Positions 27,030 through 34,778 of a stretch of 64,000 bases of DNA are shown in pieces. Below the pieces are notes generated by a model. That model was not told the DNA's origin, ran no database searches, and saw nothing but the letters and a program-made list of their open reading frames with translations. The position numbers were made by a program, and so were the translations under genes. The first letter of the stretch is position 1. Each line of letters starts with the position of its first letter. Origin of the DNA: Solitalea longa (GTDB lineage: Bacteria > Bacteroidota > Bacteroidia > Sphingobacteriales > Sphingobacteriaceae). The stretch lies in the NCBI RefSeq assembly GCF_002920915.1, contig NZ_PQVF01000010.1, positions 113,252-177,251 on the forward strand, in the 5' to 3' direction.

Positions 27030-27095
27030 CATTTGTAGTCCTGTTTTATTTATTGACCGATTCATATTGCAGGAGTTTAATAACCAATCCGTATA

Positions 27096-27476
27096 ATGGC
27101 CATTTCTAAGTTTCAAGCAATAGTTCAACAAAAATGTCCTCGTTGTCATCAGGGGAATATGTTCGTTCATCCTTCTTACAACCTAATAGCGTATCAAAAG
27201 ATGCATTCAAACTGCCCGGTGTGTGGTTTACGTTTTGAAATTGAGCCCGGCTTTTTTTGGGGCGGTATGTATTTAAGTTATGCCCTTAATGTGGCACAAA
27301 GTGTCACCCTTGGCATTGCCACTTATTTTTTATTAGGAGATCCTTCGCCTTGGGTATATCTGAGCATAATCATAGGAGCAATTTTTTTGTTTATGCCGAT
27401 AAACTTTCGCTATGGCAGAGTGTTAATGTTGCATTGGTTTTCACCAATTAAGTTTGATACATCCTATTCGAAATAA
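27096..27476 (+). CDS. DUF983 zinc-ribbon membrane protein
   Basis: The 126-residue protein begins with a zinc-ribbon pair (CPRCHQGNMF and CPVCGLRFEIEPGFFWG), followed by two membrane helices (SLGIATYFLL-like and VYLSIIIGAIFLFMPI). This is the DUF983 layout. DUF983 genes often lie near cytochrome oxidase genes, as here, but their role is not established. It follows the oxidase operon terminator and precedes the DUF2461 gene by five bases. Confidence 0.87.
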   Translation: MAISKFQAIVQQKCPRCHQGNMFVHPSYNLIAYQKMHSNCPVCGLRFEIEPGFFWGGMYLSYALNVAQSVTLGIATYFLLGDPSPWVYLSIIIGAIFLFMPINFRYGRVLMLHWFSPIKFDTSYSK

Positions 27477-27481
27477 AAAAT

Positions 27482-28144
27482 ATGCTACAGCAAACTACCT
27501 TTGATTTTTTAAAAGAGCTTGCCGAAAATAATAACCGCGACTGGTTTATGGAAAACAAGAAGCGCTACGATATGGCAAAGCAAAACGTAGAAGACTTTGT
27601 AGATGCTGTATTGGTTAAACTTGCTGAAATTGATCCTGCAGTTAGCGGGATAAAGGCGAAACAATGTGTAATGCGGATTTACCGCGATGTTCGTTTCAGT
27701 AAGGATAAATTGCCCTATAAAAAGAACTTTGGTATTGTTGTTAGTTCAATGGGAAAAGGAGTTAACGGTCCTTGCTATTACTTGCACATTGAACCGGCAA
27801 CCTGTTTTGCTGCCGGGGGATATTGGATGCCCGAAGCCGAACATATTAAAGCGATCAGACAAGAAATCGATTACAATACCCACGATTTTAAGGTAATAAT
27901 TGAAGCGAAAGCCTTTAAGCAGTATTTCAATAAGCTTGATGAAGAGGGCAAGTTGAAAACTGCTCCCAAAGGATATCCGGCTGATCATCCTGAAATTGAA
28001 TTGTTAAAGCTGAAAAGCTTCACTGTTTCTAATGAATTAGATCAAAAAGCACTTCTAGGTAAAAACGCTGTTGAGCAGGTAGTGAACGTTTGGAAGGAAG
28101 TTTATCCGTTTAATCAGTTTTTATTTAATGCCATAGGATCATAA
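27482..28144 (+). CDS. DUF2461 family protein
   Basis: The 220-residue soluble protein has the DUF2461 hallmarks: FLKELAENNNRDWFMENKKRY at the start (quoted in part), CVMRIYRDVRFSKDKLPYK, and HIEPATCFAAGGYWMPE. The function of this family is unknown. It is probably co-transcribed with DUF983 (five-base gap), and a strong terminator follows. Confidence 0.88.
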   Translation: MLQQTTFDFLKELAENNNRDWFMENKKRYDMAKQNVEDFVDAVLVKLAEIDPAVSGIKAKQCVMRIYRDVRFSKDKLPYKKNFGIVVSSMGKGVNGPCYYLHIEPATCFAAGGYWMPEAEHIKAIRQEIDYNTHDFKVIIEAKAFKQYFNKLDEEGKLKTAPKGYPADHPEIELLKLKSFTVSNELDQKALLGKNAVEQVVNVWKEVYPFNQFLFNAIGS

Positions 28145-28162
28145 AGGCATTCAAAATAGTAT

Positions 28163-28204
28163 AACAGCGACAGGAAACTCATTTTCTGTCGCTGTTTTTT
28201 TTAT
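28163..28204 (+). terminator. Terminator after the DUF2461 gene
   Basis: AACAGCGACAG and CTGTCGCTGTT (28163-28173 and 28185-28195) form a perfect 11-bp stem with an 11-base loop, followed by nine T. Confidence 0.9.
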
Positions 28205-28251
28205 TCACACTAATCAATCAGAAGAATGGTTTATTTATTTTAGACCACAAA

Positions 28252-28259
28252 TAAATTTG
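28252..28259 (+). promoter_or_regulatory. Candidate -7 box three bases before the OmpA-lipoprotein ATG
   Basis: TAAATTTG is an exact TAnnTTTG and ends three bases before the ATG at 28263. If it is used, the transcript would start at or near the ATG (leaderless). No clear -33 TTG is seen. Confidence 0.35.
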
Positions 28260-28262
28260 TTT

Positions 28263-29114
28263 ATGCGTAGATCAACAATTTTACCAGCCATTGTTTTAGT
28301 TTCGGTTATTGGGTTATCCTCTTGTGTTGCCTTAAGTAAGAAAGATTACCGCAAACTAATGTCGGAACGAGATTCATTACAAAACACCCTTGTAAACTGT
28401 AACACCAAAGGAGACAGCCTTGTTGCAGTTGCTAATAAATTGAAAGGAGATACTTCGAATTTAGGAGATCAATTAAGATTAGCGCAGGAGCAAAATGAAC
28501 AATTGTTTAAAGACTATACCGTATTACGGAATAACAGTACCGGAGAAATTAAGAAGCTTTCATCAGATCTGGCAGCACGTGAAAAAAACCTGCGTGAAGT
28601 AGAGGCCATTTTAAAAAGCAGGGATGAAGCAACCAAGGCCTTACAACAGAAACTATCAAAAGCGTTATTAGGCTTTGCTGAAAGCGGTTTAACGGTGTCT
28701 GTTAAAGACGGTAAGGTGTACGTTTCCTTAACCGACAAATTATTATTTGATACTGGTAGCATTGTTATTGATGCAAAGGGTAAAGAAGCGCTTGATGAAC
28801 TGTCGAAGGTGCTTAAAACACAAACCGATATCAATATTTTGGTTGAAGGTCATACAGACAATGCTAAGGTTCGCAACTTAGGACAAATTAAAGATAACTG
28901 GGACTTAAGTGTTTTACGGGCTACATCAGTTGTTAGGTACCTGACCGAGGCTCAAAAGTTAGAGCCAATAAAAGTGGAAGCGGCTGGTAGAGGCGAATAT
29001 AACCCCTTACTAACAGAGAATACACCAGAAGCAAAAAGCAAAAATCGGAGGATAGAGATTATCCTTTCACCTAAGCTGGATGAGCTGTATAATTTGCTGC
29101 AAACTAAAAATTAA
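28263..29114 (+). CDS. OmpA-family peptidoglycan-binding lipoprotein
   Basis: The 283-residue product has a lipoprotein signal (AIVLVSVIGLSSC, Cys about 23). A coiled-coil region (about 35-135, rich in Lys, Glu and Leu heptads) leads to a C-terminal OmpA domain. That domain carries LLFDTGSIVIDAKGKEAL, LVEGHTDNAKVRN, NWDLSVLRATSVVRYL and NRRIEIIL, including the Asp and Arg that hold diaminopimelate. It would link the outer membrane to the cell wall. The ATG at 28263 is chosen over a TTG at 28257 because it directly begins the signal. Confidence 0.92.
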   Translation: MRRSTILPAIVLVSVIGLSSCVALSKKDYRKLMSERDSLQNTLVNCNTKGDSLVAVANKLKGDTSNLGDQLRLAQEQNEQLFKDYTVLRNNSTGEIKKLSSDLAAREKNLREVEAILKSRDEATKALQQKLSKALLGFAESGLTVSVKDGKVYVSLTDKLLFDTGSIVIDAKGKEALDELSKVLKTQTDINILVEGHTDNAKVRNLGQIKDNWDLSVLRATSVVRYLTEAQKLEPIKVEAAGRGEYNPLLTENTPEAKSKNRRIEIILSPKLDELYNLLQTKN

Positions 29115-29125
29115 TTTTTGTATAC

Positions 29126-29629
29126 ATGAAAAGGTTCTGTTTACTTCTATTTCTGCTAAGTTCATTTGCCTTTGTTAAGGCACAGTCAAAAGAAGAAACT
29201 TTGGACAGAGTGATCAAGCAATTATACTCCTCTATATCAGGACCGGCAGGGCAACAAAGGGACACTGCATTAATACGGTCGTTATTTATTTCTGATGCTC
29301 GTTTAATGCCTGTTTTTATTAATAAAGAAAAAAAGATTGCAGTACGTGTACTTTCCGTTGATCAGTACCTTATAGGGCTTGGGAAATTAACAAAAGATCA
29401 GGGTTTCTTTGAGAAAGAGCTCTCAAGAAAAACTGATATTTACGGTAATATGGCCCAGGTGTTTTCTACTTATCAATCGCTTTATAAGCAAGATGATAGC
29501 CAACCATTTCAACGAGGTATTAATAGCTTACAGCTCATGTATGACGGCCAGACATGGCGCATAATGAATGTTACATGGAATGCAGAAACGCCCGAGAATT
29601 CCATTCCCGGACGTTATCTGTCAAATTAA
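29126..29629 (+). CDS. Secreted NTF2-like (SnoaL/DUF4440-type) protein
   Basis: The 167-residue protein has a signal peptide (FCLLLFLLSSFAFVKAQ) and a single alpha+beta domain. Its start (IKQLYSSISGPAGQQRDTALIRSLF) and ending (GINSLQLMYDGQTWRIMNVTW) resemble NTF2-like cone folds. No catalytic residues can be assigned. It lies 11 bases after the OmpA gene and converges on rfbC with 12 bases between stops. Confidence 0.65.
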   Translation: MKRFCLLLFLLSSFAFVKAQSKEETLDRVIKQLYSSISGPAGQQRDTALIRSLFISDARLMPVFINKEKKIAVRVLSVDQYLIGLGKLTKDQGFFEKELSRKTDIYGNMAQVFSTYQSLYKQDDSQPFQRGINSLQLMYDGQTWRIMNVTWNAETPENSIPGRYLSN

Positions 29630-29641
29630 TATTTTAGTTTT

Positions 29642-30184
29642 TTAAAACGGACTTGTAAAGTCTTTTAATTTGGGGAGAATTTCATCTTTTTCTGAAACCA
29701 GAACATCAACTTCTCCCCAATTAATATTCAGATCTGGATCATTCCAAATAATTCCACCTTCAGAGGCCTTATTGTAAAAATTAGTGCACTTATAGCTGAA
29801 AATGGTATCATCTTCAAGTGTGATAAAACCATGGGCAAATCCTTCCGGAATCCAAAATTGAACCTGGTTTTCACCGCTTAATTCAATGCTGTAATACTGT
29901 CCGAAGGTTGGAGAATTTTTTCTGATGTCAACAGCAATGTCGAGTACTCTGCCTTGAATAACCCTTACTAACTTGCCTTGAGCAAAAGGAGGAGCCTGAA
30001 AATGCAGTCCGCGTAATGTGCCTTTTTGTGATTTAGACTGATTGTCTTGAACAAAATTCGCATCAATACCGGCTTCCCTAAAAGTATGCTGATTATAGCT
30101 TTCAAAAAAATAACCTCGGGCGTCATTAAATACCCGTGGCTCAATAATTACCAAGCCATCAATAGGCGTATGAGTAATTTTCAT
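29642..30184 (-). CDS. rfbC: dTDP-4-dehydrorhamnose 3,5-epimerase
   Basis: The 180-residue cupin enzyme has the full-length family layout: VIEPRVFNDARGYFFESYN, FVQDNQSKSQKGTLRGLHFQ with the catalytic His, RVLDIAVDIRKNSPTFGQ with its Asp partner, and WIPEGFAHGFITLEDD. It epimerises dTDP-4-keto-6-deoxyglucose on the way to dTDP-L-rhamnose. The other rml genes are not nearby. The DUF4286 gene upstream on the same strand is separated by 38 bases. Confidence 0.95.
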   Translation of the reverse strand: MKITHTPIDGLVIIEPRVFNDARGYFFESYNQHTFREAGIDANFVQDNQSKSQKGTLRGLHFQAPPFAQGKLVRVIQGRVLDIAVDIRKNSPTFGQYYSIELSGENQVQFWIPEGFAHGFITLEDDTIFSYKCTNFYNKASEGGIIWNDPDLNINWGEVDVLVSEKDEILPKLKDFTSPF

Positions 30185-30222
30185 AAATGGTGTATGTATT
30201 ATTGAAAAATGAATTGAATGAA

Positions 30223-30540
30223 TTATCCTTCGGCAAGGATTTCCATTACCGAACGGAAGGCAACTATCTTAGAGCCATATTTTTCAGTAACTTCTTGGCG
30301 CAGCGAAGGCGCAAATTCCTTTTCGTATCTGAAATAATCATTCATGGTTTCACAGAAATATTGAAAAGAGAAGGTAGTACCTACCTGCTCAGGTTCAACA
30401 GGAGCTATGAGTTCAGCTATTTTATAAGATTTAAATATGCCGGTGTTCATTACATCAGGAATATGTTTGTCGCGCATCCACACTAAAAACTCCTCAACAA
30501 CATCCGCTTCAATATTTATAGTCACATTAAATTGTACCAT
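30223..30540 (-). CDS. DUF4286 family protein
   Basis: The 105-residue protein begins MVQFNVTINIEADVVEEFLV and has WMRDKHIPDVMNTGIFKSYK, both characteristic of the small DUF4286 family of Bacteroidota. The fold appears ferredoxin-like (dimeric alpha-beta barrel type). The function is unknown. It is likely co-transcribed with rfbC. Confidence 0.85.
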   Translation of the reverse strand: MVQFNVTINIEADVVEEFLVWMRDKHIPDVMNTGIFKSYKIAELIAPVEPEQVGTTFSFQYFCETMNDYFRYEKEFAPSLRQEVTEKYGSKIVAFRSVMEILAEG

Positions 30541-30711
30541 CGATTTAAAATTTGATACAAAAATTAGAAAAATAGGCGGAAGTAACGAATTTAATTCCTG
30601 AGATAATTTTAAAAAAACACTGAAAAAAATGCTGTTTTCAGTTAGTCTGAAAGATAAAAATTTGCTTAAAATTTATTAAATTTAAAGGACACCCTCTCAA
30701 TTTACTGCCTT

Positions 30712-31848
30712 ATGTTTACGCGACTTCTTTATATCGTCAAATTTTTTTGGCTGTCTTTCTGCGTCCTGTTTATAGGTCCCTTATCCCTTAAAGCTCAACA
30801 AACATATGCCGAAAAACTAGGGTGGAAGAAGGGGGATCGTGTGCTTATTTTACATGTTGATGATGCCGGTATGTCGTTTGACTCCAACCAGGGTACAATT
30901 GAAGCTATTGAAAATGGTGTGGCTAATTCATTGAGTGTAATGATGCCATGCCCTTGGGTTCCTCCAATGGTTAAGTACATTAAGGAAAATCCTACCATTG
31001 ATGCAGGCTTACATATAACCTTAACATCTGAATGGAGCACCTATCGCTGGGGACCAGTGGCCGGGCAGAAAAGAGTGCCGGGTTTAACTGACAAGGAAGG
31101 TTGTTTGTGGAGAGATGTTGATCTGGTTCGCAAACACGCCAGCTCTAAAGAAGTGGGCCGCGAAATAAAAGCTCAAATAGCTAAGGCTCGTAAAATGGGC
31201 TTTAATCCTACCCATCTCGATTCACACATGGGAACGGTTTTTTCAAAGCCGGGTTATCTTATGAAATACATGAAAATTGGCCGGAAAGAGAATATCCCCA
31301 TTATGTTTCCGGGCGGCCATAATACAATGCTTTTGGCACAGGTAAAAATGCATGATCTGTCGAAGTTAAAGGATTCGCAATTTAGCTATGCAGGAGCTCA
31401 ACCTGTAGAGAAACTAAACTCAATAATGAAGCTTGCCCGGAGTGTAGGACGTAAAGTTTGGAACTCGGGTTTGCCGGTGTTGGATGATTTAAATGGAATG
31501 AGCTATGAATGGAATTTTCCTTCAGACATGGGAAATACGGACGAAAACCTTCAAAAATGGTTCAGGGAGCAGTATGAAGAAAGTTTAAACAAGCTTAAAC
31601 CGGGTTTAACAATGGTGATTATGCATTGCACTAAAACCACCGATGCTTACAAAGAGTTCTCAGGGTCGGGCGACAGGAGAAAAGGTGATATGCTGGCAAT
31701 GATCGACCCTAAATTTCGGAAGTTTTTGGAAGATGAAGGGTTTATCTTAACTACATGGAAAGAAGTGATGGAAAGAAGAAAAAGTGTGGGCCCACAAAAA
31801 TTCAAACATGTAAACCAGGATATACTAAAGAATGTATTGTTTAATTAA
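30712..31848 (+). CDS. YdjC/ChbG-type carbohydrate deacetylase, secreted
   Basis: The 378-residue protein has a signal peptide ending SLKAQ, followed by a YdjC domain. The metal ligands are visible in LHVDDAGMSFDSNQG, in AGLHITLTSEW, and in PTHLDSHMGT. These enzymes remove acetyl groups from chitooligosaccharides or related sugars; the exact substrate is unknown. At the C-terminus it overlaps the convergent TPR gene by eight bases. It is transcribed divergently from DUF4286/rfbC across 171 bases without obvious elements. Confidence 0.88.
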   Translation: MFTRLLYIVKFFWLSFCVLFIGPLSLKAQQTYAEKLGWKKGDRVLILHVDDAGMSFDSNQGTIEAIENGVANSLSVMMPCPWVPPMVKYIKENPTIDAGLHITLTSEWSTYRWGPVAGQKRVPGLTDKEGCLWRDVDLVRKHASSKEVGREIKAQIAKARKMGFNPTHLDSHMGTVFSKPGYLMKYMKIGRKENIPIMFPGGHNTMLLAQVKMHDLSKLKDSQFSYAGAQPVEKLNSIMKLARSVGRKVWNSGLPVLDDLNGMSYEWNFPSDMGNTDENLQKWFREQYEESLNKLKPGLTMVIMHCTKTTDAYKEFSGSGDRRKGDMLAMIDPKFRKFLEDEGFILTTWKEVMERRKSVGPQKFKHVNQDILKNVLFN

Positions 31849-33646
31849 GTATATCGCCCCGTAAAGAACGGAAGCGTTTTCGGGCTTCCAAAACATATAA
31901 ACTGCCTGGGAATTGTGTTAACAAACGTTCATACAGTTCCTGGGCTTTTTGTTTATTGTTGAGTTGATTTTCATTCAGGTCGGCTAGCATAAACAAGGCG
32001 TCATCGCCCCAAATATCGTAGTTAAATCGCTCAATAATTTCAGTTAATGTTTTAGCGGCATCACTGTACAGCCCTTTTTTTAAAGAGATCTTCGATTCTG
32101 CCATTAAAATATCATCCTCTAACGGATGACCGGGATAAATCGCTCTTAAGCTGTCGAGTGTAGTTTTTGCACCGGCCAATTGATTTTTGAAGATTTCAAG
32201 GTCAGCGTGTGCATACATTTTTAAGGGTTTATTTGTGCTGTCAGGGCCTAAATTATCGCCAATAAGCAACGAAAGGTTTAAAGCATCATTTGCAAAAAGC
32301 TGTGATGTAGAAGCTTTTAACACGTCCAACTGTGCCTTCGCCCAATCGAAATCACCGTTCCAGAATGAAAGTCGCGCACTTCTAAAGCGAGCTTCCTGCC
32401 CCATCGGATTATCTCTTAAAGCTTTGTCAACCTGTCCGTATAATAAAGTGGCCTCCCAAATATCTCCCGAAATCACGTAAATATCCCCAAGGTCGAGTTT
32501 GCACTGTGCCTGAACAGCATAAGAAATACGGGGAGTTTTAATGGCATCGTCAAGTAATGCAATGGCTTCATCGGTTTTTTGCAGGTAGTAAGCTTTAAGA
32601 TGGGCCAAACCTCTTACCATGTAAAGGGTCTCATTATTTTTTCCAAACTCGGCTATCGCCTGTTCATAATCTTTTTCCAATGAAAGAATGTCTTCATGTT
32701 TATAATTTCCGGCAACGATCTTTTTATTCTTTGTGCTGATAAAGGCCATTTTGGCCTCATCAAATAAAGGACTTTTAGGAGAAAGGGAAGTAATGGTCGC
32801 AAATGCTTTTATGGCAATGTCATACTGTTCGGCATTTGCAGCAACTTCACCAACAGTGAGCAAACGTTCACCATCTTCATTTAAGACTTTGTTAAAAACA
32901 ATGGCTTTCTCCAAGGCTTGGTTAAAGTCTTTTTGTTGCAAATACAGCCATATTGTTAGATCCGCTAAGTCGGGACTCTGACCTTCTTTATTTATCTTCC
33001 GTTGTAAAACGTTCTTTAGCGTTTCAAAATCTTTTGGTTCCTGTAAAGAGCTGGATAAAATACTCTTGGCCTGGCTCAAAAAAGTAGGATTAACCGATAA
33101 TTGCAGCAATGCTTCTTCAATCACAGCTGTTTTATCCTGTTTTAAATTATAAAGCCGCGTAAGGTCGTAGGTAAATAAAGTTTCATTACCCATTACCTGT
33201 CGGCCTTTTTTAAAGGTTTGAATGGCGTAATCAAACTCCGCTATTGTATAAAATTTCTGGCCTGTTTCAGAAATAATAAACATATCAGGGCTGATGTCAT
33301 TGATCGCCTTATTAAACTGCTCTTTGGCCTTACTTGAATTTCCGCTTTGCTTGTAAACGTTCCCCAAGTCAATCTGAAAGCGTAAAATGCCAGGGTTTCT
33401 CTTAACTTGTTTTGCTGCTATTTTTTCGGCTTTGTCGAACTGTTTAAGCTTTAATAAACAGTTAATCAGGTTGCTGTAACTGCTTTCAGAACCAGTCTTG
33501 CTATAAACATCTTCATAAAGATCGGCCGCTTTCTGATAATCGCCATTGCGCAAGAAATCCTGAGCAAGGGCCTCATCCATGTTTTTTTGAGCAAAAACAA
33601 CTACCGGAAAAAGAATTAAAACGATATAAATAACAAGCTGACGCAT
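31841..33646 (-). CDS. Secreted tetratricopeptide-repeat protein
   Basis: The 601-residue protein begins with a signal peptide (QLVIYIVLILFPVVVFAQ). The rest is an array of about a dozen TPR or TPR-like helical hairpins, for example RNGDYQKAADLYEDVYSKTG near the start and NKQKAQELYERLLTQFPGS near the end. It is probably a periplasmic or outer-membrane-associated scaffold. I chose the ATG at 33646; a longer frame to 33727 overlaps the upstream gene and lacks a signal. Its 3' end overlaps the YdjC-like gene on the other strand by eight bases. Confidence 0.85.
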   Translation of the reverse strand: MRQLVIYIVLILFPVVVFAQKNMDEALAQDFLRNGDYQKAADLYEDVYSKTGSESSYSNLINCLLKLKQFDKAEKIAAKQVKRNPGILRFQIDLGNVYKQSGNSSKAKEQFNKAINDISPDMFIISETGQKFYTIAEFDYAIQTFKKGRQVMGNETLFTYDLTRLYNLKQDKTAVIEEALLQLSVNPTFLSQAKSILSSSLQEPKDFETLKNVLQRKINKEGQSPDLADLTIWLYLQQKDFNQALEKAIVFNKVLNEDGERLLTVGEVAANAEQYDIAIKAFATITSLSPKSPLFDEAKMAFISTKNKKIVAGNYKHEDILSLEKDYEQAIAEFGKNNETLYMVRGLAHLKAYYLQKTDEAIALLDDAIKTPRISYAVQAQCKLDLGDIYVISGDIWEATLLYGQVDKALRDNPMGQEARFRSARLSFWNGDFDWAKAQLDVLKASTSQLFANDALNLSLLIGDNLGPDSTNKPLKMYAHADLEIFKNQLAGAKTTLDSLRAIYPGHPLEDDILMAESKISLKKGLYSDAAKTLTEIIERFNYDIWGDDALFMLADLNENQLNNKQKAQELYERLLTQFPGSLYVLEARKRFRSLRGDILN

Positions 33647-33698
33647 ATCTGTAAAAATATTAAACAATCTTGTTATAAAATTCTTTTTCTCCAAATTA

Positions 33699-34598
33699 TC
33701 AGTTGCCAATAAATGGAATGATTTCAACCATTGAGCCTTTTACAACAGTGCTTTTTGGTAAAATTCTTACATAGCAGTTTGCGTTGGCATAATCGGTAAG
33801 GATTATTTCATCAACTTTTTGCTGAAAGTTTACAATTACGTCTTTGTCGAAAACCGAATAGCGACCAATGGAGAAATGGGTATATGATGTATTGTTTTCG
33901 TAGTTGCTGGCTGAAGTTGCCTTAGTCAGTTGAAATGTCTTTCCGAGTGATTTCAATATAGCTGCGCGGCCATATATTTCGGCACTAATTAAAGCCCCGG
34001 TTTGTTCTTCGGGTAAGAAGAAAACTATTTTATGATCGTGAAAACCGATAAGGGTTTTTTCGCCCGGAGTTTGACTTATTTTGTTAATTATGAATTTAAT
34101 GCCAAATTGCTCGAACTTAGGTATAAGCTGATGATGGTCGTAACCTGTGAGCATAATGATGTCGCAACGATCAATTAAGTTTTTGATTTGAAGATCAACA
34201 TCCGGACTTTCCATGATTAACATGGGCTCCATGCTTGTATTTACCCCATTAAAGTCTTTAATTAAACTTTTTATAATGGGTGAAATAATAGGTTTAGTAG
34301 GATAAAGATGAGTATATACTGGTTGAATACAAACCTCTACGGCTTTGTATACGTTTACTTGTTCGATATCAAGTTTATGCAAAATACCCAATTCATAGGC
34401 CCGTAATAAGGTCCCACGTTTAAGTGTGGTTTCGTAAGTGGCAAAATTAGCGTGATTATATATATTTTGCTTTTCGGGTAATAGCAGATCTTCGGCCAAA
34501 AACATGTTTAATGCATCGGCCAATTCCATGCGAACAATTCGTTTAGAAGGAGTGAATTGTTGGTTTATTGAAAATAAAACTTCTTCTACGGTGGTCAA
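33699..34598 (-). CDS. Shortened MoeA-like protein, probably not catalytic
   Basis: This 299-residue protein follows the order of molybdopterin molybdotransferase MoeA: MTTVEEVLFSINQQF and ADALNMFLAEDLLLP (N-terminal), RGTLLRAYELGILHKLDIEQV, then the MoCF_biosynth core (PIISPIIKSLIKDF, CDIIMLTGYDHHQ), and a C-terminal barrel. The usual MoeA is about 400 residues; the DGYAV region is missing. The GGVSVGDYD loop is replaced by TGYDHHQ and the PGNPVS loop by PEEQTGAL. It starts with TTG at 34598, since a stop codon lies just upstream and no ATG fits. Family assignment is moderate; activity is doubtful. Confidence 0.6.
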   Translation of the reverse strand: MTTVEEVLFSINQQFTPSKRIVRMELADALNMFLAEDLLLPEKQNIYNHANFATYETTLKRGTLLRAYELGILHKLDIEQVNVYKAVEVCIQPVYTHLYPTKPIISPIIKSLIKDFNGVNTSMEPMLIMESPDVDLQIKNLIDRCDIIMLTGYDHHQLIPKFEQFGIKFIINKISQTPGEKTLIGFHDHKIVFFLPEEQTGALISAEIYGRAAILKSLGKTFQLTKATSASNYENNTSYTHFSIGRYSVFDKDVIVNFQQKVDEIILTDYANANCYVRILPKSTVVKGSMVEIIPFIGN

Positions 34599-34778
34599 GG
34601 TTGGGTTAATTTAATAATATGCGAGTTTATGTAGTTTCCTTGTTACAGGCGCCTTAAAGCCGTAATATTATTGCTTTTTAGGGGTAAAATTGTTGTTACA
34701 GCTCGATTTGGGCCTTTCAATTTTAACTATTTTTAACACGATTTTGCAAAATTAGAATAAATAAGGAATATAAACTTT

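Noticed and set aside
30187..30486. A plus-strand frame of 99 codons opposite DUF4286
   Set aside because: It lies antisense to a well-supported family member (DUF4286), has no signature, and its composition follows the other strand.
31841..33727. Longer TPR protein starting at 33727
   Set aside because: The added 27 residues overlap the upstream gene, and the ATG at 33646 starts a proper signal peptide.
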